A stretch of 40,636 nucleotides of DNA, from NCBI GenBank assembly GCA_913053875.1, contig CAJXGN010000020.1, positions 1 through 40,636 on the forward strand, in the 5' to 3' direction. The position numbers and the translations under genes were made by a program. The notes under the pieces are model-generated. The model was given only the letters and a program-made list of their open reading frames with translations, was not told where the DNA came from and made no database searches. The stretch is from an uncultured Agromyces sp. GTDB taxonomy: Bacteria; Actinomycetota; Actinomycetes; Actinomycetales; Microbacteriaceae. This document shows positions 23,676 to 32,284 of the stretch, one piece after another; position 1 is the stretch's first letter; each line of letters opens with the position of its first letter.

Positions 23676-25226
23676 ATGGAGATCGCCGGATTCTTCGGCA
23701 TCCTGGTCATCGTCGGCATCGCGGTCGTCGCCGCGGTGGTCATCGGCCTGATCGCCCTGCTGTTCGCACGCAGCTGGATCAAGGTGGCCCGCGCCGACGA
23801 GGCCCTCGTCATCTCGGGTCGCAAGCAGAAGGTGCAGGCCAGCGTGATCGGCGCGGACGGCACGACGCGTTCCGAGCTGTCCGAGTCGCCGGTCACCGTC
23901 ATCGTGAACGGCAAATCGCTCGTGAACCCGATCACGCAGCGCCACGAGATCATCTCGCTCCGTTCGCGCCAGGTCTCGCTCAACGCCGAGGCGCAGTCGC
24001 TCGACAACGTCACCCTGAACGTCGACGGCGTCGCGATCGTGAAGATCGGCTCCGACCCCCTGTTCGTCCGCCGTGCGGCCGAGCGCTTCGCCTCCCAGGA
24101 CAAGGCCATCGAGCAGTTCACGACGGAGCAGCTGGAGGGTGCGCTGCGCGGCATCGTCGCCACCCTGTCGGTCGTGGAGCTGATGCGCGAGCGGAAGAAG
24201 TTCTCCGACCAGATCGCCGCCGACGTCTCGCACGAGCTCGCCGAGCAGGGGCTCATCCTCGACTCGTTCCAGATCAAGGGCATCACCGACGAGGTCGGCT
24301 ACATCCAGTCGCTCGGCGCCCCGGAGATCCAGGCGAAGCGCCAGGCCGCCGAGATCGCGCAGACGAACGCCGACCGCGCGATCAACCAGAAGATCATCGC
24401 CAACCAGGAGGCGAACCTCATCGAGCAGACGGCGCTCGACACCAACACCGCCAACGCGGATGCCGGCGTCGGTCGTGCGCGCGCCGAGGCGGAGCAGGCC
24501 GAGCACCTCGCACGCGCACGCGCCGAGCAGGCCGTGCTCCAGCAGCAGGCCGAGAACACGCAGGCCCGGCTCGACGCCGAGGTCAAGCGCGTCGCCGACG
24601 CGTCGCGCTACGAGGCGGAGACGCGCGCGCAGGCCGACCTGTACACCCGCGAGCGCTCGGCCGAGGCCGCCGCGATCGAGCAGGTGAAGCAGGCCGAGGC
24701 GCGTACGCGCATCGCCGAGCAGCAGGCGGAGGCCGACAAGGCCCGCGCGACCGGTGAGGCCGCAGCGGCAGAGGCGAAGTCGGCCGGTGAGGCGAGCGCG
24801 CTGCGGGAGCTCGCCGACGCCGAGGCATCCGCCCGCCGTCTGCGGGCCCAGGCCGAGGCCGACGCGATCCGTGCCGAGGGCGAGGCCCGGGCGGCGGCCG
24901 TCGAGGCGGAGGCGCAGGCGATCGCGTCGAACCAGGAGGCGTTCCTGTCGCAGCGGGTGCTCGAAGTGCTGCCGTCGATCATGGCCGAGTTCGCGAAGGG
25001 CTACTCGGCGATCGGCAGCGTCTCGATCGTCGGCGGCAGCGAGGACGGCGCGAGCGGCGTCGTCGGCGGCGACAGCGCGAAGGCGATGCGTTCGGTGTTC
25101 GACAGCGTCGAGGCGGCAACGGGCCTCGACATCGCCGCGATCATCCAGGGCCAGGCGGTCGGTCGTGGCATCGGCGCGGGTGTCTCCGAGGCAGCGCTCT
25201 CGAAGAACGGCTCGCACGACTCGTAA
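23676..25226 (+). CDS. Flotillin-like SPFH domain protein
   Basis: The protein has 516 residues. One membrane segment (about residues 4-32, IAGFFGILVIVGIAVVAAVV onward) is followed by an SPFH/band 7 domain (ADEALVISGRKQKVQASVIG to about residue 210). A long Ala/Glu-rich coiled coil follows (about residues 220-430, with many EAEA-type heptads), and then a small C-terminal domain. Bacterial flotillins scaffold membrane microdomains and affect fluidity. No NfeD-like partner gene, usual for NfeD-linked SPFH proteins, is next to it, which favours the FloT type. The ATG at 23676 has a GAAGGAG ribosome binding site; in-frame sequence upstream is antisense shadow of the MFS gene. Confidence 0.9.
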   Translation: MEIAGFFGILVIVGIAVVAAVVIGLIALLFARSWIKVARADEALVISGRKQKVQASVIGADGTTRSELSESPVTVIVNGKSLVNPITQRHEIISLRSRQVSLNAEAQSLDNVTLNVDGVAIVKIGSDPLFVRRAAERFASQDKAIEQFTTEQLEGALRGIVATLSVVELMRERKKFSDQIAADVSHELAEQGLILDSFQIKGITDEVGYIQSLGAPEIQAKRQAAEIAQTNADRAINQKIIANQEANLIEQTALDTNTANADAGVGRARAEAEQAEHLARARAEQAVLQQQAENTQARLDAEVKRVADASRYEAETRAQADLYTRERSAEAAAIEQVKQAEARTRIAEQQAEADKARATGEAAAAEAKSAGEASALRELADAEASARRLRAQAEADAIRAEGEARAAAVEAEAQAIASNQEAFLSQRVLEVLPSIMAEFAKGYSAIGSVSIVGGSEDGASGVVGGDSAKAMRSVFDSVEAATGLDIAAIIQGQAVGRGIGAGVSEAALSKNGSHDS

Positions 25227-25231
25227 CCACG

Positions 25232-25367
25232 TCTCGAGACCCGTCGAGAGACTGCGCTCCGGGCGGCCTGAGTGCACTCATTTGACGGGTCTCGAGAGTC
25301 CACTGGTCCAGACCCGTCGAGAGACTGCGCTCCGGGCCACCAGAGCGCAGCTTTCTGACGGGTCTCG
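25232..25367. repeat. Two tandem palindromic repeat units (REP/BIME-like)
   Basis: A 28-base sequence at 25237-25264 recurs exactly at 25310-25337 (period 73), and a 12-base sequence TGACGGGTCTCG at 25283-25294 recurs at 25356-25367. In unit 1 the ends form a perfect 14-bp inverted repeat (TCTCGAGACCCGTC at 25232-25245 with its complement at 25284-25297). In unit 2 the outer arms are 9 bp (25310-25318 with 25357-25365), and an inner stem CTGCGCTC/GAGCGCAG (near 25325-25332 and 25343-25350) gives a two-step hairpin. The pair fills the gap between convergent flotillin and dnaE2 genes and probably also terminates transcription. Confidence 0.8.
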
Positions 25368-25405
25368 GTCGTTGTGGGGCGGATGCGGCGGGGCGGCGAC
25401 CTGCG

Positions 25406-28400
25406 TCAGCGGAAGTCGCGCGAGCGGTTCGCGGCCGACACGGCGAGCGACTCGAAGCGGTCGGCCACGAGGTTGGTCACGCCCTCGGGTGAGCGCTCGA
25501 GCATCCCGCGCACGACCATCGCCGGCGCCTCGCGCGCGACGCGGCGGAACCGCGTCCACACGCCGACCCCGGCGATGACGTTGAGCGTGCCCGACTCGTC
25601 CTCCAGGTTCAGGAACGTGATGCCGCTCGCGGTCGCCGGCCGCTGCCGGTGGGTGACGACCCCGCCCACCTCGATGCGCCGACCGTTCTCGGCCGCCCCG
25701 AGCCGGTCGATGCGGATCGCCCCGCGCGCATCGAGGTACTCCCGCACGTGCCGGATCGGGTGGTCGTCGGTCGAGACGCCCGTCGCCCACAGGTCGTACA
25801 CCACCTGCTCGGCGTCGGTGAGCATCGGCAGCAGCGGCGGCTGCACGACCACGACGGAGCCGGCGAGCGTGTCGGGGCGGTCCTGCGCGGCCTCGCCCGC
25901 GAGCCAGAGCGCCTGGCGCCGGTCGAGGTCGAAGCCCGCGAACGCCCCGGCGGCCGCGAGGGCCTCGAGCTGCTCGGTGTCGAGGCCGACCCGCCGGGCG
26001 ACGTCGGCCATGTCGCGATACGGTCCGCGGGCCTCGCGTTCGGCCACGATCCGCTCCGCCACCGCATCCCCGATCGAGTGGATCTCGGCGAGCCCGAGCC
26101 GCACGGCGAACGCCCCGTCGCGCCGGTGCGCCGCGCCCTCGTCGGGCGCCGACCGGTCGAACGGCTCCACCGGCGGCTGCACGGCGTCGAGGCATCCGTC
26201 GCGACCGGTCGCGGGTCGCCTCGCGGCATCCGACCCGCCCAGCCCCGCACCGTCGAGCGGCTCGAGCACCGCCTCGGCGCCCGACCGCTGCACGTCGGGC
26301 CGCAGCACCTCGACGCCGTGCCGGCGCGCGTCGGCCGTGAGCGTCTGCGGCGAGTAGAAGCCCATCGGCTGGGCGCGCAGCAGTGCGGCGAGGAACGCGC
26401 CCGGGTAATGCAGCTTGAACCACGAGCTGGCGTAGACGAGCAGGCCGAAGCTGATCGCGTGGCTCTCGGCGAAGCCGAAGTTCGCGAACGCCTGGATCTT
26501 CGCGTAGATCGCGTCGGCGGTCTCGGTGTCGATGCCGTTGCGCGCCATGCCGGCGTAGAGTTTCTCGCGCAGCGAGTCGATGCGCTCGATGCCGCGCTTG
26601 GAGCCCATGGCGCGGCGCAGCAGGTCGGCGTCCTCCGCCGTGCAGTCGCCGACCGCGACGGCCATCTGCATGAGCTGCTCCTGGAACAGCGGCACGCCCT
26701 TGGTGCGCGAGAGCACGGGTTCGAGCTTCGGATGCAGGTAGGTGACCTCCTCCTGCCCGGTCGCGCGGCGGATGTACGGGTGCACCGCGCCGCCCTGCAC
26801 CGGCCCCGGGCGGATGAGCGCGATCTCGACGACGAGGTCGTAGAAGCGGCGGGGCTTGAGGCGGGGGAGCGTGCCCATCTGCGCGCGGGACTCGACCTGG
26901 AACACGCCGATCGAGTCGGCGCGGCAGAGCATGTCGTAGACGGCCTGCTCCTCCTTCGGCAGGGTCGCGAGCGACCATTCCTCGCCGGTCGCGTCGCGCA
27001 CGAGGTCGATGGCGTACTGGAGCGCGGCGAGCATGCCGAGCCCGAGCAGGTCGAATTTCACGAGGCCCATCCAGGCGCAATCGTCCTTGTCCCACTGCAG
27101 CACGGTGCGCTTCTCCATGCGCGCGTGCTCGATGGGGCAGACCTCGCCGACGGGCCGGTCGGTGAGCACCATGCCGCCGGAGTGGATGCCGAGGTGCCGC
27201 GGGAAGCCCAGCACCTGCTCGGCGAGCTCGACCACCGGCTGCGGGATGTCGTGCTCGTCGGTCGACACGACCGACCCCCAGCGCTCGACCTGGCGCGACC
27301 AGGCATCCTGCTGGCCGGTGGAGTAGCCGAGCGCCTTCGCCATGTCGCGCACCGCGACCTTCGGCCGGTAGCTGATGACGTTCGCGACCTGCGCGGCGTT
27401 CTGCCGACCGTACTTCTCGTAGACGTACTGGATCACCTCCTCGCGCCGGTCGGAGTCGAAGTCGACGTCGATGTCGGGCTCCTCGTCGCGCATGCTCGAC
27501 AGGAACCGCTCGAACGGCAGTTCGTAGAAGATCGAGTCGACCGCGGTGATGCCGAGCACGTAGCAGACGGCCGAGTTCGCGGCGGAGCCGCGGCCCTGGC
27601 ACAGGATGCCCCGGGAGCGCGCCTCCCGCACGATGTCGTGCACGATGAGGAAGTAGCCGGGGAAGTCCTTCTGCTCGATGACGTCGAGCTCCTGCGCGAT
27701 GCGCCGGCGCACGTGGTCGGGGTCGCCCGGATAGCGCTCGGCGGCGCCGCGCCAGGCGAGCTCGCGCAGCCAGCTCATGGGCGTGTGCCCCTCGGGCACC
27801 TCCTGCCGGGGCAGCCGGGGCCGGGCGCTCCGCAGCCGGAACGACAGCTGCCCCGCGAGCTCGACCGTGCGCGAGACCGCGCCGGGGTAGCGCTGGAAGC
27901 GCGCGGCCATCTCCGCGCCGGAGCGCAGGTGCGCGGTGCCGGTTGCGGGCAGCCAGCCGTCGAGCTCGTCGAGGCTGCGGCGCGCCCGAACGGCGGCGAC
28001 CGCCGAGGCGAGCCGGTGCTCGGGCGGGGTGGCGAAGTGCACGGCGTTGGTCGCGAGCACGGGCATGCCGTGGCGGCCCGCGAGCCCCGCGAGCAGGTCG
28101 TTGGCGTCCTGGTCGCCCGGATGCCCGTGGTCGAACAGCTCCACGAAGACGTTCTCCCGGCCGAAGCGCTCGGCCAGTCGCTCGAGCTCGCGCCCTGCGG
28201 CATCCGCCCCGCCCGTCTCGAGCGCGCGGCGCACGGTGCCCTTGCGGCATCCGCTCAGCACCGCCCACTCGCCGCCCGCCCGCTCGCCGAGCTCGTCGAG
28301 GTCGTAGGTGGGGCGGCCCTTCTCGCCGCCGGCGAGCTGCCCTGCCGTGATGGCCGATGCGAGCCGGTGGTAGCCCGCCTCGCCGCGCGCGAGCACGAGC

Positions 28401-28834
28401 AGGTGGTCGCCCTCGGGGTCGGCCATGCCCATCTGCGGGGTGGTGAGGCCGAGCGAGAGCTCCGCGCCGTAGACGGTCGCGAGCTCGGGGAACGCCTCTG
28501 CCGCCTCGGCGAAGCGCACGATGCCGTAGAACCCGTCGTGGTCGGTCAGGGCGAGCCCGGCGAGGCCGAGCCGGTGCGCCTCCTCGACGAGCCGCTCGGG
28601 CTGCGAGGCGCCGTCGAGGAAGCTGAATGCGGAGTGCACGTGCAGCTCGGCGTAGGGCACCGTCGCCTCGGGTGCCGCCGACTCGTCGGCGGGCGGGCGG
28701 TACGGATGCCGCTTGCGGGAGAACGCCGGACCGTCGCCGCCGTCCGCGATCGGCCGGGGCGGCCCGGGGCGGCTCGCGTCCGACAGGGTGCGTTCGAGCT
28801 CCGACCAGGGGATGGGCGGGTTGTTCCAGCCCAT
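25406..28834 (-). CDS. dnaE2: Error-prone DNA polymerase DnaE2 (ImuC)
   Basis: The protein has 1142 residues from the ATG at 28834 (MGWNNPPIPWSELERTLSDA). It is a C-family DNA polymerase for mutagenic translesion synthesis. The PHP domain starts at YAELHVHSAFSFLDG (His65, His67). The polymerase active site includes PDIDVDFDSDRREEV (about residues 448-460) with the partner aspartate further on, and the C-terminus carries helix-hairpin-helix and OB-fold regions (LNLEDESGTLNVIAGVGVW), ending without the replicative enzyme's tau-binding tail. It overlaps imuB by one base. DnaE2 needs ImuA' and ImuB, both present upstream. Longer in-frame extensions at the 5' side are shadow over imuB. Confidence 0.95.
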   Translation of the reverse strand: MGWNNPPIPWSELERTLSDASRPGPPRPIADGGDGPAFSRKRHPYRPPADESAAPEATVPYAELHVHSAFSFLDGASQPERLVEEAHRLGLAGLALTDHDGFYGIVRFAEAAEAFPELATVYGAELSLGLTTPQMGMADPEGDHLLVLARGEAGYHRLASAITAGQLAGGEKGRPTYDLDELGERAGGEWAVLSGCRKGTVRRALETGGADAAGRELERLAERFGRENVFVELFDHGHPGDQDANDLLAGLAGRHGMPVLATNAVHFATPPEHRLASAVAAVRARRSLDELDGWLPATGTAHLRSGAEMAARFQRYPGAVSRTVELAGQLSFRLRSARPRLPRQEVPEGHTPMSWLRELAWRGAAERYPGDPDHVRRRIAQELDVIEQKDFPGYFLIVHDIVREARSRGILCQGRGSAANSAVCYVLGITAVDSIFYELPFERFLSSMRDEEPDIDVDFDSDRREEVIQYVYEKYGRQNAAQVANVISYRPKVAVRDMAKALGYSTGQQDAWSRQVERWGSVVSTDEHDIPQPVVELAEQVLGFPRHLGIHSGGMVLTDRPVGEVCPIEHARMEKRTVLQWDKDDCAWMGLVKFDLLGLGMLAALQYAIDLVRDATGEEWSLATLPKEEQAVYDMLCRADSIGVFQVESRAQMGTLPRLKPRRFYDLVVEIALIRPGPVQGGAVHPYIRRATGQEEVTYLHPKLEPVLSRTKGVPLFQEQLMQMAVAVGDCTAEDADLLRRAMGSKRGIERIDSLREKLYAGMARNGIDTETADAIYAKIQAFANFGFAESHAISFGLLVYASSWFKLHYPGAFLAALLRAQPMGFYSPQTLTADARRHGVEVLRPDVQRSGAEAVLEPLDGAGLGGSDAARRPATGRDGCLDAVQPPVEPFDRSAPDEGAAHRRDGAFAVRLGLAEIHSIGDAVAERIVAEREARGPYRDMADVARRVGLDTEQLEALAAAGAFAGFDLDRRQALWLAGEAAQDRPDTLAGSVVVVQPPLLPMLTDAEQVVYDLWATGVSTDDHPIRHVREYLDARGAIRIDRLGAAENGRRIEVGGVVTHRQRPATASGITFLNLEDESGTLNVIAGVGVWTRFRRVAREAPAMVVRGMLERSPEGVTNLVADRFESLAVSAANRSRDFR

Positions 28835-30396
28835 CAGTCGTACCTCGCCTCGGCGCGCCACTCGTCGGCGTCGCGCACGAGCAGCCACGCCGCCCCGTCG
28901 TCGTCGACCACCTGGAACCGGTGCGCGCGCCGGGCGGTCGCCTCGTCCCACCAGCGCTCGACCACGGGCCACGGCCCGGCCCACGCGCGCACCCGGCGCG
29001 GCCCGCCTGCTGCGGCGACCGTGAACGTCGCGGGTGGCGCGCTGATCGACCCGCGCTCGTCGACGGTGACCACGGCACCGTCGGCGTCGACGAGCCCGGC
29101 CGGCACCCGCTCGCGGAACACGGTCGCGGGCAGCGGCGACGGCAGCGAACCGGGCCAGGGGCGGTCGGATGCCCCCTCCGGCGGCCGGTCGCCCCACGGC
29201 ACGAGCACCTCGCGGTCGGCCAGCATGCGCCCGCCCCCGATGGTCGCGGTGACGACGCCCTCGTGCCCGAGCATGCCCTGCACGCGGGTGAGGCCGTGGT
29301 GCACGCGCTCGTCGGGGCCGGTGCCCCAGAGCCCCTCCTCGTGGTTGCCGGTGGAGTCGAGCCGCTCGGGGTGCACGCGCACGCGCGCGATCGGCGAGCG
29401 CAGCCCCGCGTCGGCGCTGCCCGACCCCTGCAGCTGCCATCGGATGCGGTCGACCACGTCGCCCGGGGTGAACCAGCGCGGGTGCAGCCAGTCGCGCGCC
29501 GAGACGCCGCCCTCCTCGTCGACGATCTCGACGTGCACGGCGGTGCAGACGAGCTTCGCGTCGGTGAGGCGCTCGATGAACGACTCGGCCCGGGTGCGGA
29601 ACGCGAACGCGAGCTGGTCGATGCGGTCGAGCGGCGGCTCGAACTCGACCTGCTCGTCCCACTCGGGCGGGGGCGTGCGGGCGAGCACCCGCGCCCCGTC
29701 GCGGCCCGCCGCGCGGTCGTGCGCGAGTGCCCCCGTCGGCCCGAACCGGCGCAGCACGTCGTCGGCGGGCAGCGCGGCGAACTCGCCGAGCCGGCGCACG
29801 CCGAGCCGGTGCAGCAGCGTCGCCGTGCGCGGGTCGACGAGCACGCCCACGGGCAGCGGCGCGATGAACGCGGCCGACCCACCGGACTCGACTCGCAGCA
29901 CCGGCGCGGAATCAGAGGTCGCGCGCGCCGCCTGCTCGGCCGCGAACGGCCCGTCGGCGACGCCCACCCGCACCGGCAGCCCGAACCCGCCCACCGCGGC
30001 CCGCAGCGCCTCGGCGGCCTCGGCCTCGCCGCCGTAGTAGCGCACGGGCCCGCGCGCCCGCACCGCGAGCGCACCGGGGCGCAGCAGCTGCACGCCGGGC
30101 GTGGTCTCCTCGACCCGCCGCACGACGGGCTCGAACGCGCGCGCGTCGAGCGCGGCGTCGTAGTCGAGCAGCTCGAGCGCGGGGGAGCGGTACTGCGCCT
30201 CGCGCAGCTTCAGCCCGCGCGCGACCCCGTCGCGCCGGGCAGCGGCCGAGCACGCGAACACGAGCCCCTTCTCGACCAGCGCGAGCGGCGACTCGAGCGA
30301 CAGGCCGGCCTCGCGCGCGGCCGCGATGACCGGCCAGTCGGGGCACCACACCACGATGGTGCGGCGCGGGTCGGATGCCTCGGGCACGCCGCTCAT
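28834..30396 (-). CDS. imuB: ImuB, inactive Y-family polymerase homologue
   Basis: The protein has 520 residues. It resembles Y-family polymerases but begins TIVVWCPDWPVIAAAREAGL where an active enzyme would have the DxD metal ligands, so it is catalytically dead, as in known ImuB proteins. ImuB links DnaE2 to the beta sliding clamp in the mutasome. Conserved parts include VFACSAAARRDGVARGLKLR, the helix-hairpin-helix region TLLHRLGVRRLGEFAALP, and a little-finger-like domain around residues 240-340. It overlaps imuA' by 4 nt (ATGA) and dnaE2 by one base, so all three are coupled. Confidence 0.93.
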   Translation of the reverse strand: MSGVPEASDPRRTIVVWCPDWPVIAAAREAGLSLESPLALVEKGLVFACSAAARRDGVARGLKLREAQYRSPALELLDYDAALDARAFEPVVRRVEETTPGVQLLRPGALAVRARGPVRYYGGEAEAAEALRAAVGGFGLPVRVGVADGPFAAEQAARATSDSAPVLRVESGGSAAFIAPLPVGVLVDPRTATLLHRLGVRRLGEFAALPADDVLRRFGPTGALAHDRAAGRDGARVLARTPPPEWDEQVEFEPPLDRIDQLAFAFRTRAESFIERLTDAKLVCTAVHVEIVDEEGGVSARDWLHPRWFTPGDVVDRIRWQLQGSGSADAGLRSPIARVRVHPERLDSTGNHEEGLWGTGPDERVHHGLTRVQGMLGHEGVVTATIGGGRMLADREVLVPWGDRPPEGASDRPWPGSLPSPLPATVFRERVPAGLVDADGAVVTVDERGSISAPPATFTVAAAGGPRRVRAWAGPWPVVERWWDEATARRAHRFQVVDDDGAAWLLVRDADEWRAEARYD

Positions 30397-31169
30397 CCGG
30401 CGACCCTCCGCAGCGGCGCGGCCGGCGCCTGCTCCGTGACCGCAGGCCCCGCGAACCCGTCGGCGGCATCACCGGCGCCGAGCGCGCCGCCCTCGTCGAC
30501 CCGCTCGGCCGCCGCGCCCACCCCCGGCAGCAGCAGCCGCGCGGTGCTCGCCCGCCCGAACCCGCCCCGGCCCGACGCGGTGACGACCGCCTCGCGCGCG
30601 GTGAGCCGCCCGTGCCCGTCGCCGAGCCCGGTCCACCGGCTCTCGGCGACCCGCAGCTGCACCTCGCTCTGCGGCCAAGTGCCGTCGACCACGAGCGCCG
30701 CACGGCGCTGGCGCAGCCGGGCTCCGAGCCGCGAGGCATCCGCCGCCCCCACCGCCTCGGGCGGGCGCACCGCCACGACCGGGATCACGTCGACGAGCGC
30801 GGCGACCACCGCGAGCCAGTGCCGCCCGGGCGCGGGCACGAGCACGAGACGGTCGAGGTCGAGCCCCGCGAGCCGCGCGGCCTCGACGCCGAAGCCCGGC
30901 ACGCCGACCACGGCGCACCATGAACCGGCGCCCGACGCGCCCGCGAGCATGGCCATGACGAGGCTCGTCGAGCCCTCGACCCCGTACGCGCCGCCCTCGC
31001 GCAGCACCCCGCCGGGCAGCAGGTCGTGCAGCGCAGGCAGCGTCGGGATCGCCCGCCCCTCGAGCCGCGTGGACTGCATGTCGGCGATGCGCGCACGCAG
31101 CGCGTCGGCGCGTTCGCGCGCCTCGCCCGCGGAGACGCGGGACGGCCGGAGGGGAGCGGTGAGTGCCAC
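30393..31169 (-). CDS. imuA': ImuA' mutasome accessory protein
   Basis: The protein has 258 residues from the GTG at 31169. It is a RecA-like fold remnant: LPALHDLLPGGVLREGGAYG aligns with the region leading into Walker A, but a canonical GxxxxGK(S/T) is absent (VEGSTSLVMAMLAG), as expected for the actinobacterial ImuA'. It interacts with ImuB in mycobacteria and is needed for damage-induced mutagenesis. It is the first gene of the operon. The -10-like AATATG lies only four bases before the GTG, so transcription probably starts at or next to the codon. The C-terminal ~40 residues are low-complexity and contain the ImuB-binding tail by analogy. Confidence 0.88.
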   Translation of the reverse strand: MALTAPLRPSRVSAGEARERADALRARIADMQSTRLEGRAIPTLPALHDLLPGGVLREGGAYGVEGSTSLVMAMLAGASGAGSWCAVVGVPGFGVEAARLAGLDLDRLVLVPAPGRHWLAVVAALVDVIPVVAVRPPEAVGAADASRLGARLRQRRAALVVDGTWPQSEVQLRVAESRWTGLGDGHGRLTAREAVVTASGRGGFGRASTARLLLPGVGAAAERVDEGGALGAGDAADGFAGPAVTEQAPAAPLRRVAG

Positions 31170-31173
31170 ACCC

Positions 31174-31203
31174 CATATTCGAACGTATGTTCGAACGAGT
31201 CAA
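31174..31203 (-). promoter_or_regulatory. LexA-controlled promoter of the imuA'-imuB-dnaE2 operon
   Basis: A perfect palindrome TCGAACGTATGTTCGA (31179-31194) matches the actinobacterial and Bacillus LexA consensus CGAACRNRYGTTCG in every position. On the minus strand it lies between a -35-like TTGACT (complement of 31198-31203) and a -10-like AATATG (complement of 31174-31179), 18 bases apart. Bound LexA would block RNA polymerase directly, so the operon should be silent until DNA damage. Confidence 0.93.
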
Positions 31204-31293
31204 GCGGCGGATGCCACCCGTCCCGCGTCGCTCGACACCACCGAAGCGGCACCCACCCACATCCGCCGACAGTCGTTGCGATGGCGAGAGTCG

Positions 31294-31333
31294 TTCCGAA
31301 TGCGAGCATTCGACCATATACTCGTTCATATGG
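31294..31333 (+). promoter_or_regulatory. vapBC promoter with two inverted-repeat operators
   Basis: TATACT (31317-31322) is a near-consensus -10, with TTCCGA (31294-31299) 17 bases upstream as -35. Operator 1 is a perfect inverted repeat CGAATGC-GA-GCATTCG (31297-31312) between the two elements. Operator 2 is CCATAT (31314-31319) and ATATGG (31328-31333) around the -10 and the start site. The layout suits repression by the VapBC complex, the usual control of such operons. Confidence 0.75.
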
Positions 31334-31349
31334 GCGAGAGGAGTCGATC

Positions 31350-31574
31350 ATGGCCATGACGAGTGTCGACCTGGATCCGGAGCTGATCGAACGCGCCCGC
31401 GAGCTCACGGGTGAGAAGTCGAACCGCGCCGTGCTCGACCTGGCACTGCGCCGCCTCATCGCCTCGAAGCGGAAGGGCGCGATGATCGACGGAATCGCAG
31501 AGCTCGCCGACCTCGAGTTGGGACTCGGCGCGCCCGTCGTCGACCCGACGGCGAGCACGCGCCCGACGTCGTGA
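31350..31574 (+). CDS. vapB: VapB-type antitoxin
   Basis: The protein has 74 residues. Residues 1-45 (MAMTSVDLDPELIERARELT, then RAVLDLALRRLIASKR) form a ribbon-helix-helix DNA-binding domain of the VapB type; the C-terminal half, rich in acidic and hydrophobic residues (IDGIAELADLELGLG), would wrap around the toxin. A GAGAGGAG ribosome binding site precedes the ATG; the second ATG, two codons later, is an alternative. It overlaps vapC by 4 nt (GTGA). Confidence 0.88.
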   Translation: MAMTSVDLDPELIERARELTGEKSNRAVLDLALRRLIASKRKGAMIDGIAELADLELGLGAPVVDPTASTRPTS

Positions 31575-31984
31575 CCGACTACCTCGTCGACAACTCCGTC
31601 TGGGCGAGGCTGGCATCGAGGGACGCAGGCATCACCGCCCGCCTGCGCCAGATCGAGCGTGCGCCGGCCGACCTGTTCGTGACCTGTCCGCCTCAGGTAC
31701 TCGAGTTCTGCCACAGTGCGCGCACCGCGGACGAGCACGTGCGCTATCGCGAGCAGATCTCGATGGGGTTCCCCATCGAACGCGCTCCCGACGAGACGCT
31801 GGTCCTCGACATCCAGCACGCCTTGTGGGACGACGGGCTCGTCCGAGCCGCCGGTGCGATCGACATCCTCATCGCCGCCTACGCCATCTGCAACGGCGCG
31901 ACCGTGCTCACCGCCGACCACGACTTCGACCACATCGCGCGCGTGAGCGACCTCCAGCACGAATACGTCGCGCCCACGCACTGA
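31571..31984 (+). CDS. vapC: VapC-type PIN-domain ribonuclease toxin
   Basis: The protein has 137 residues from a GTG start overlapping the vapB stop. It is a PIN domain with the acidic metal-binding set: Asp7 (MTDYLVDNSVW), Glu45 (QVLEFCHS), Asp98 (AIDILIAAYA) and Asp116/Asp118 (TADHDFDHIA). VapC toxins cut tRNA or rRNA when the antitoxin is degraded. The target is unknown; the closest RNA gene, tRNA-Leu(GAG), is adjacent, but that alone says nothing about the target. All catalytic residues are intact, so the toxin is likely functional. Confidence 0.92.
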   Translation: MTDYLVDNSVWARLASRDAGITARLRQIERAPADLFVTCPPQVLEFCHSARTADEHVRYREQISMGFPIERAPDETLVLDIQHALWDDGLVRAAGAIDILIAAYAICNGATVLTADHDFDHIARVSDLQHEYVAPTH

Positions 31985-32030
31985 CCGCGCCGGGAGTGCG
32001 GCCTGCCGGGTCGGTAAACCCGGAAACCAC

Positions 32031-32060
32031 GAACGGCCGGATCATCCGATCCGGCCGTTC
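32031..32060. terminator. Bidirectional terminator between vapC and tRNA-Leu
   Basis: A perfect 13-bp stem (GAACGGCCGGATC at 32031-32043 with its complement at 32048-32060) closes an ATCC loop. It lies 47 bases after vapC on the plus strand and 9 bases after the tRNA on the minus strand. Confidence 0.88.
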
Positions 32061-32068
32061 TCACACCG

Positions 32069-32154
32069 TGCGCGAGGGGGGACTTGAACCCCCACGCCCT
32101 AATACGGGCACTAGCACCTCAAGCTAGCGCGTCTGCCAATTCCGCCACCCGCGC
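32069..32154 (-). tRNA. tRNA-Leu(GAG)
   Basis: The minus-strand sequence folds as a class II tRNA of 86 nt. The acceptor stem is GCGCGGG against CTCGCGC with one G-U pair, the discriminator is A, the anticodon stem CTAGC/GCTAG holds the loop TTGAGGT with anticodon GAG, a long variable arm follows (TGCCCGTATTAGGGC), and the T arm contains GGTTCAAGTCC. It reads CUC/CUU codons. CCA is not encoded. Confidence 0.96.
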
Positions 32155-32284
32155 GTGTGTTGCGAACCCGCGATCTCCCGCAGGCCCGAGAGAAGACACT
32201 ACCACGAATCGGATGCTCCACCGAACCACGACCCCGTCCACCGGTGCCCGGGCGCGCCGACGCATCCGGGGTAGCGTGAGGGGC

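Noticed and set aside
25237..25337. CRISPR array
   Set aside because: Only two copies of the 28-base repeat, the 'spacer' is part of the palindromic unit, and no cas gene is near.
25278..30074. Very long open frames over the mutasome genes on both strands (for example 25649-30037 plus, 25278-30074 minus)
   Set aside because: They are Arg/Ala-rich shadow translations of GC-rich dnaE2 and imuB; the real frames have clear domains and exact overlaps.
31179..31349. Direct LexA repression of vapBC
   Set aside because: The box lies more than 100 bp upstream of the vapB -10, beyond simple promoter occlusion; only an indirect link is possible.
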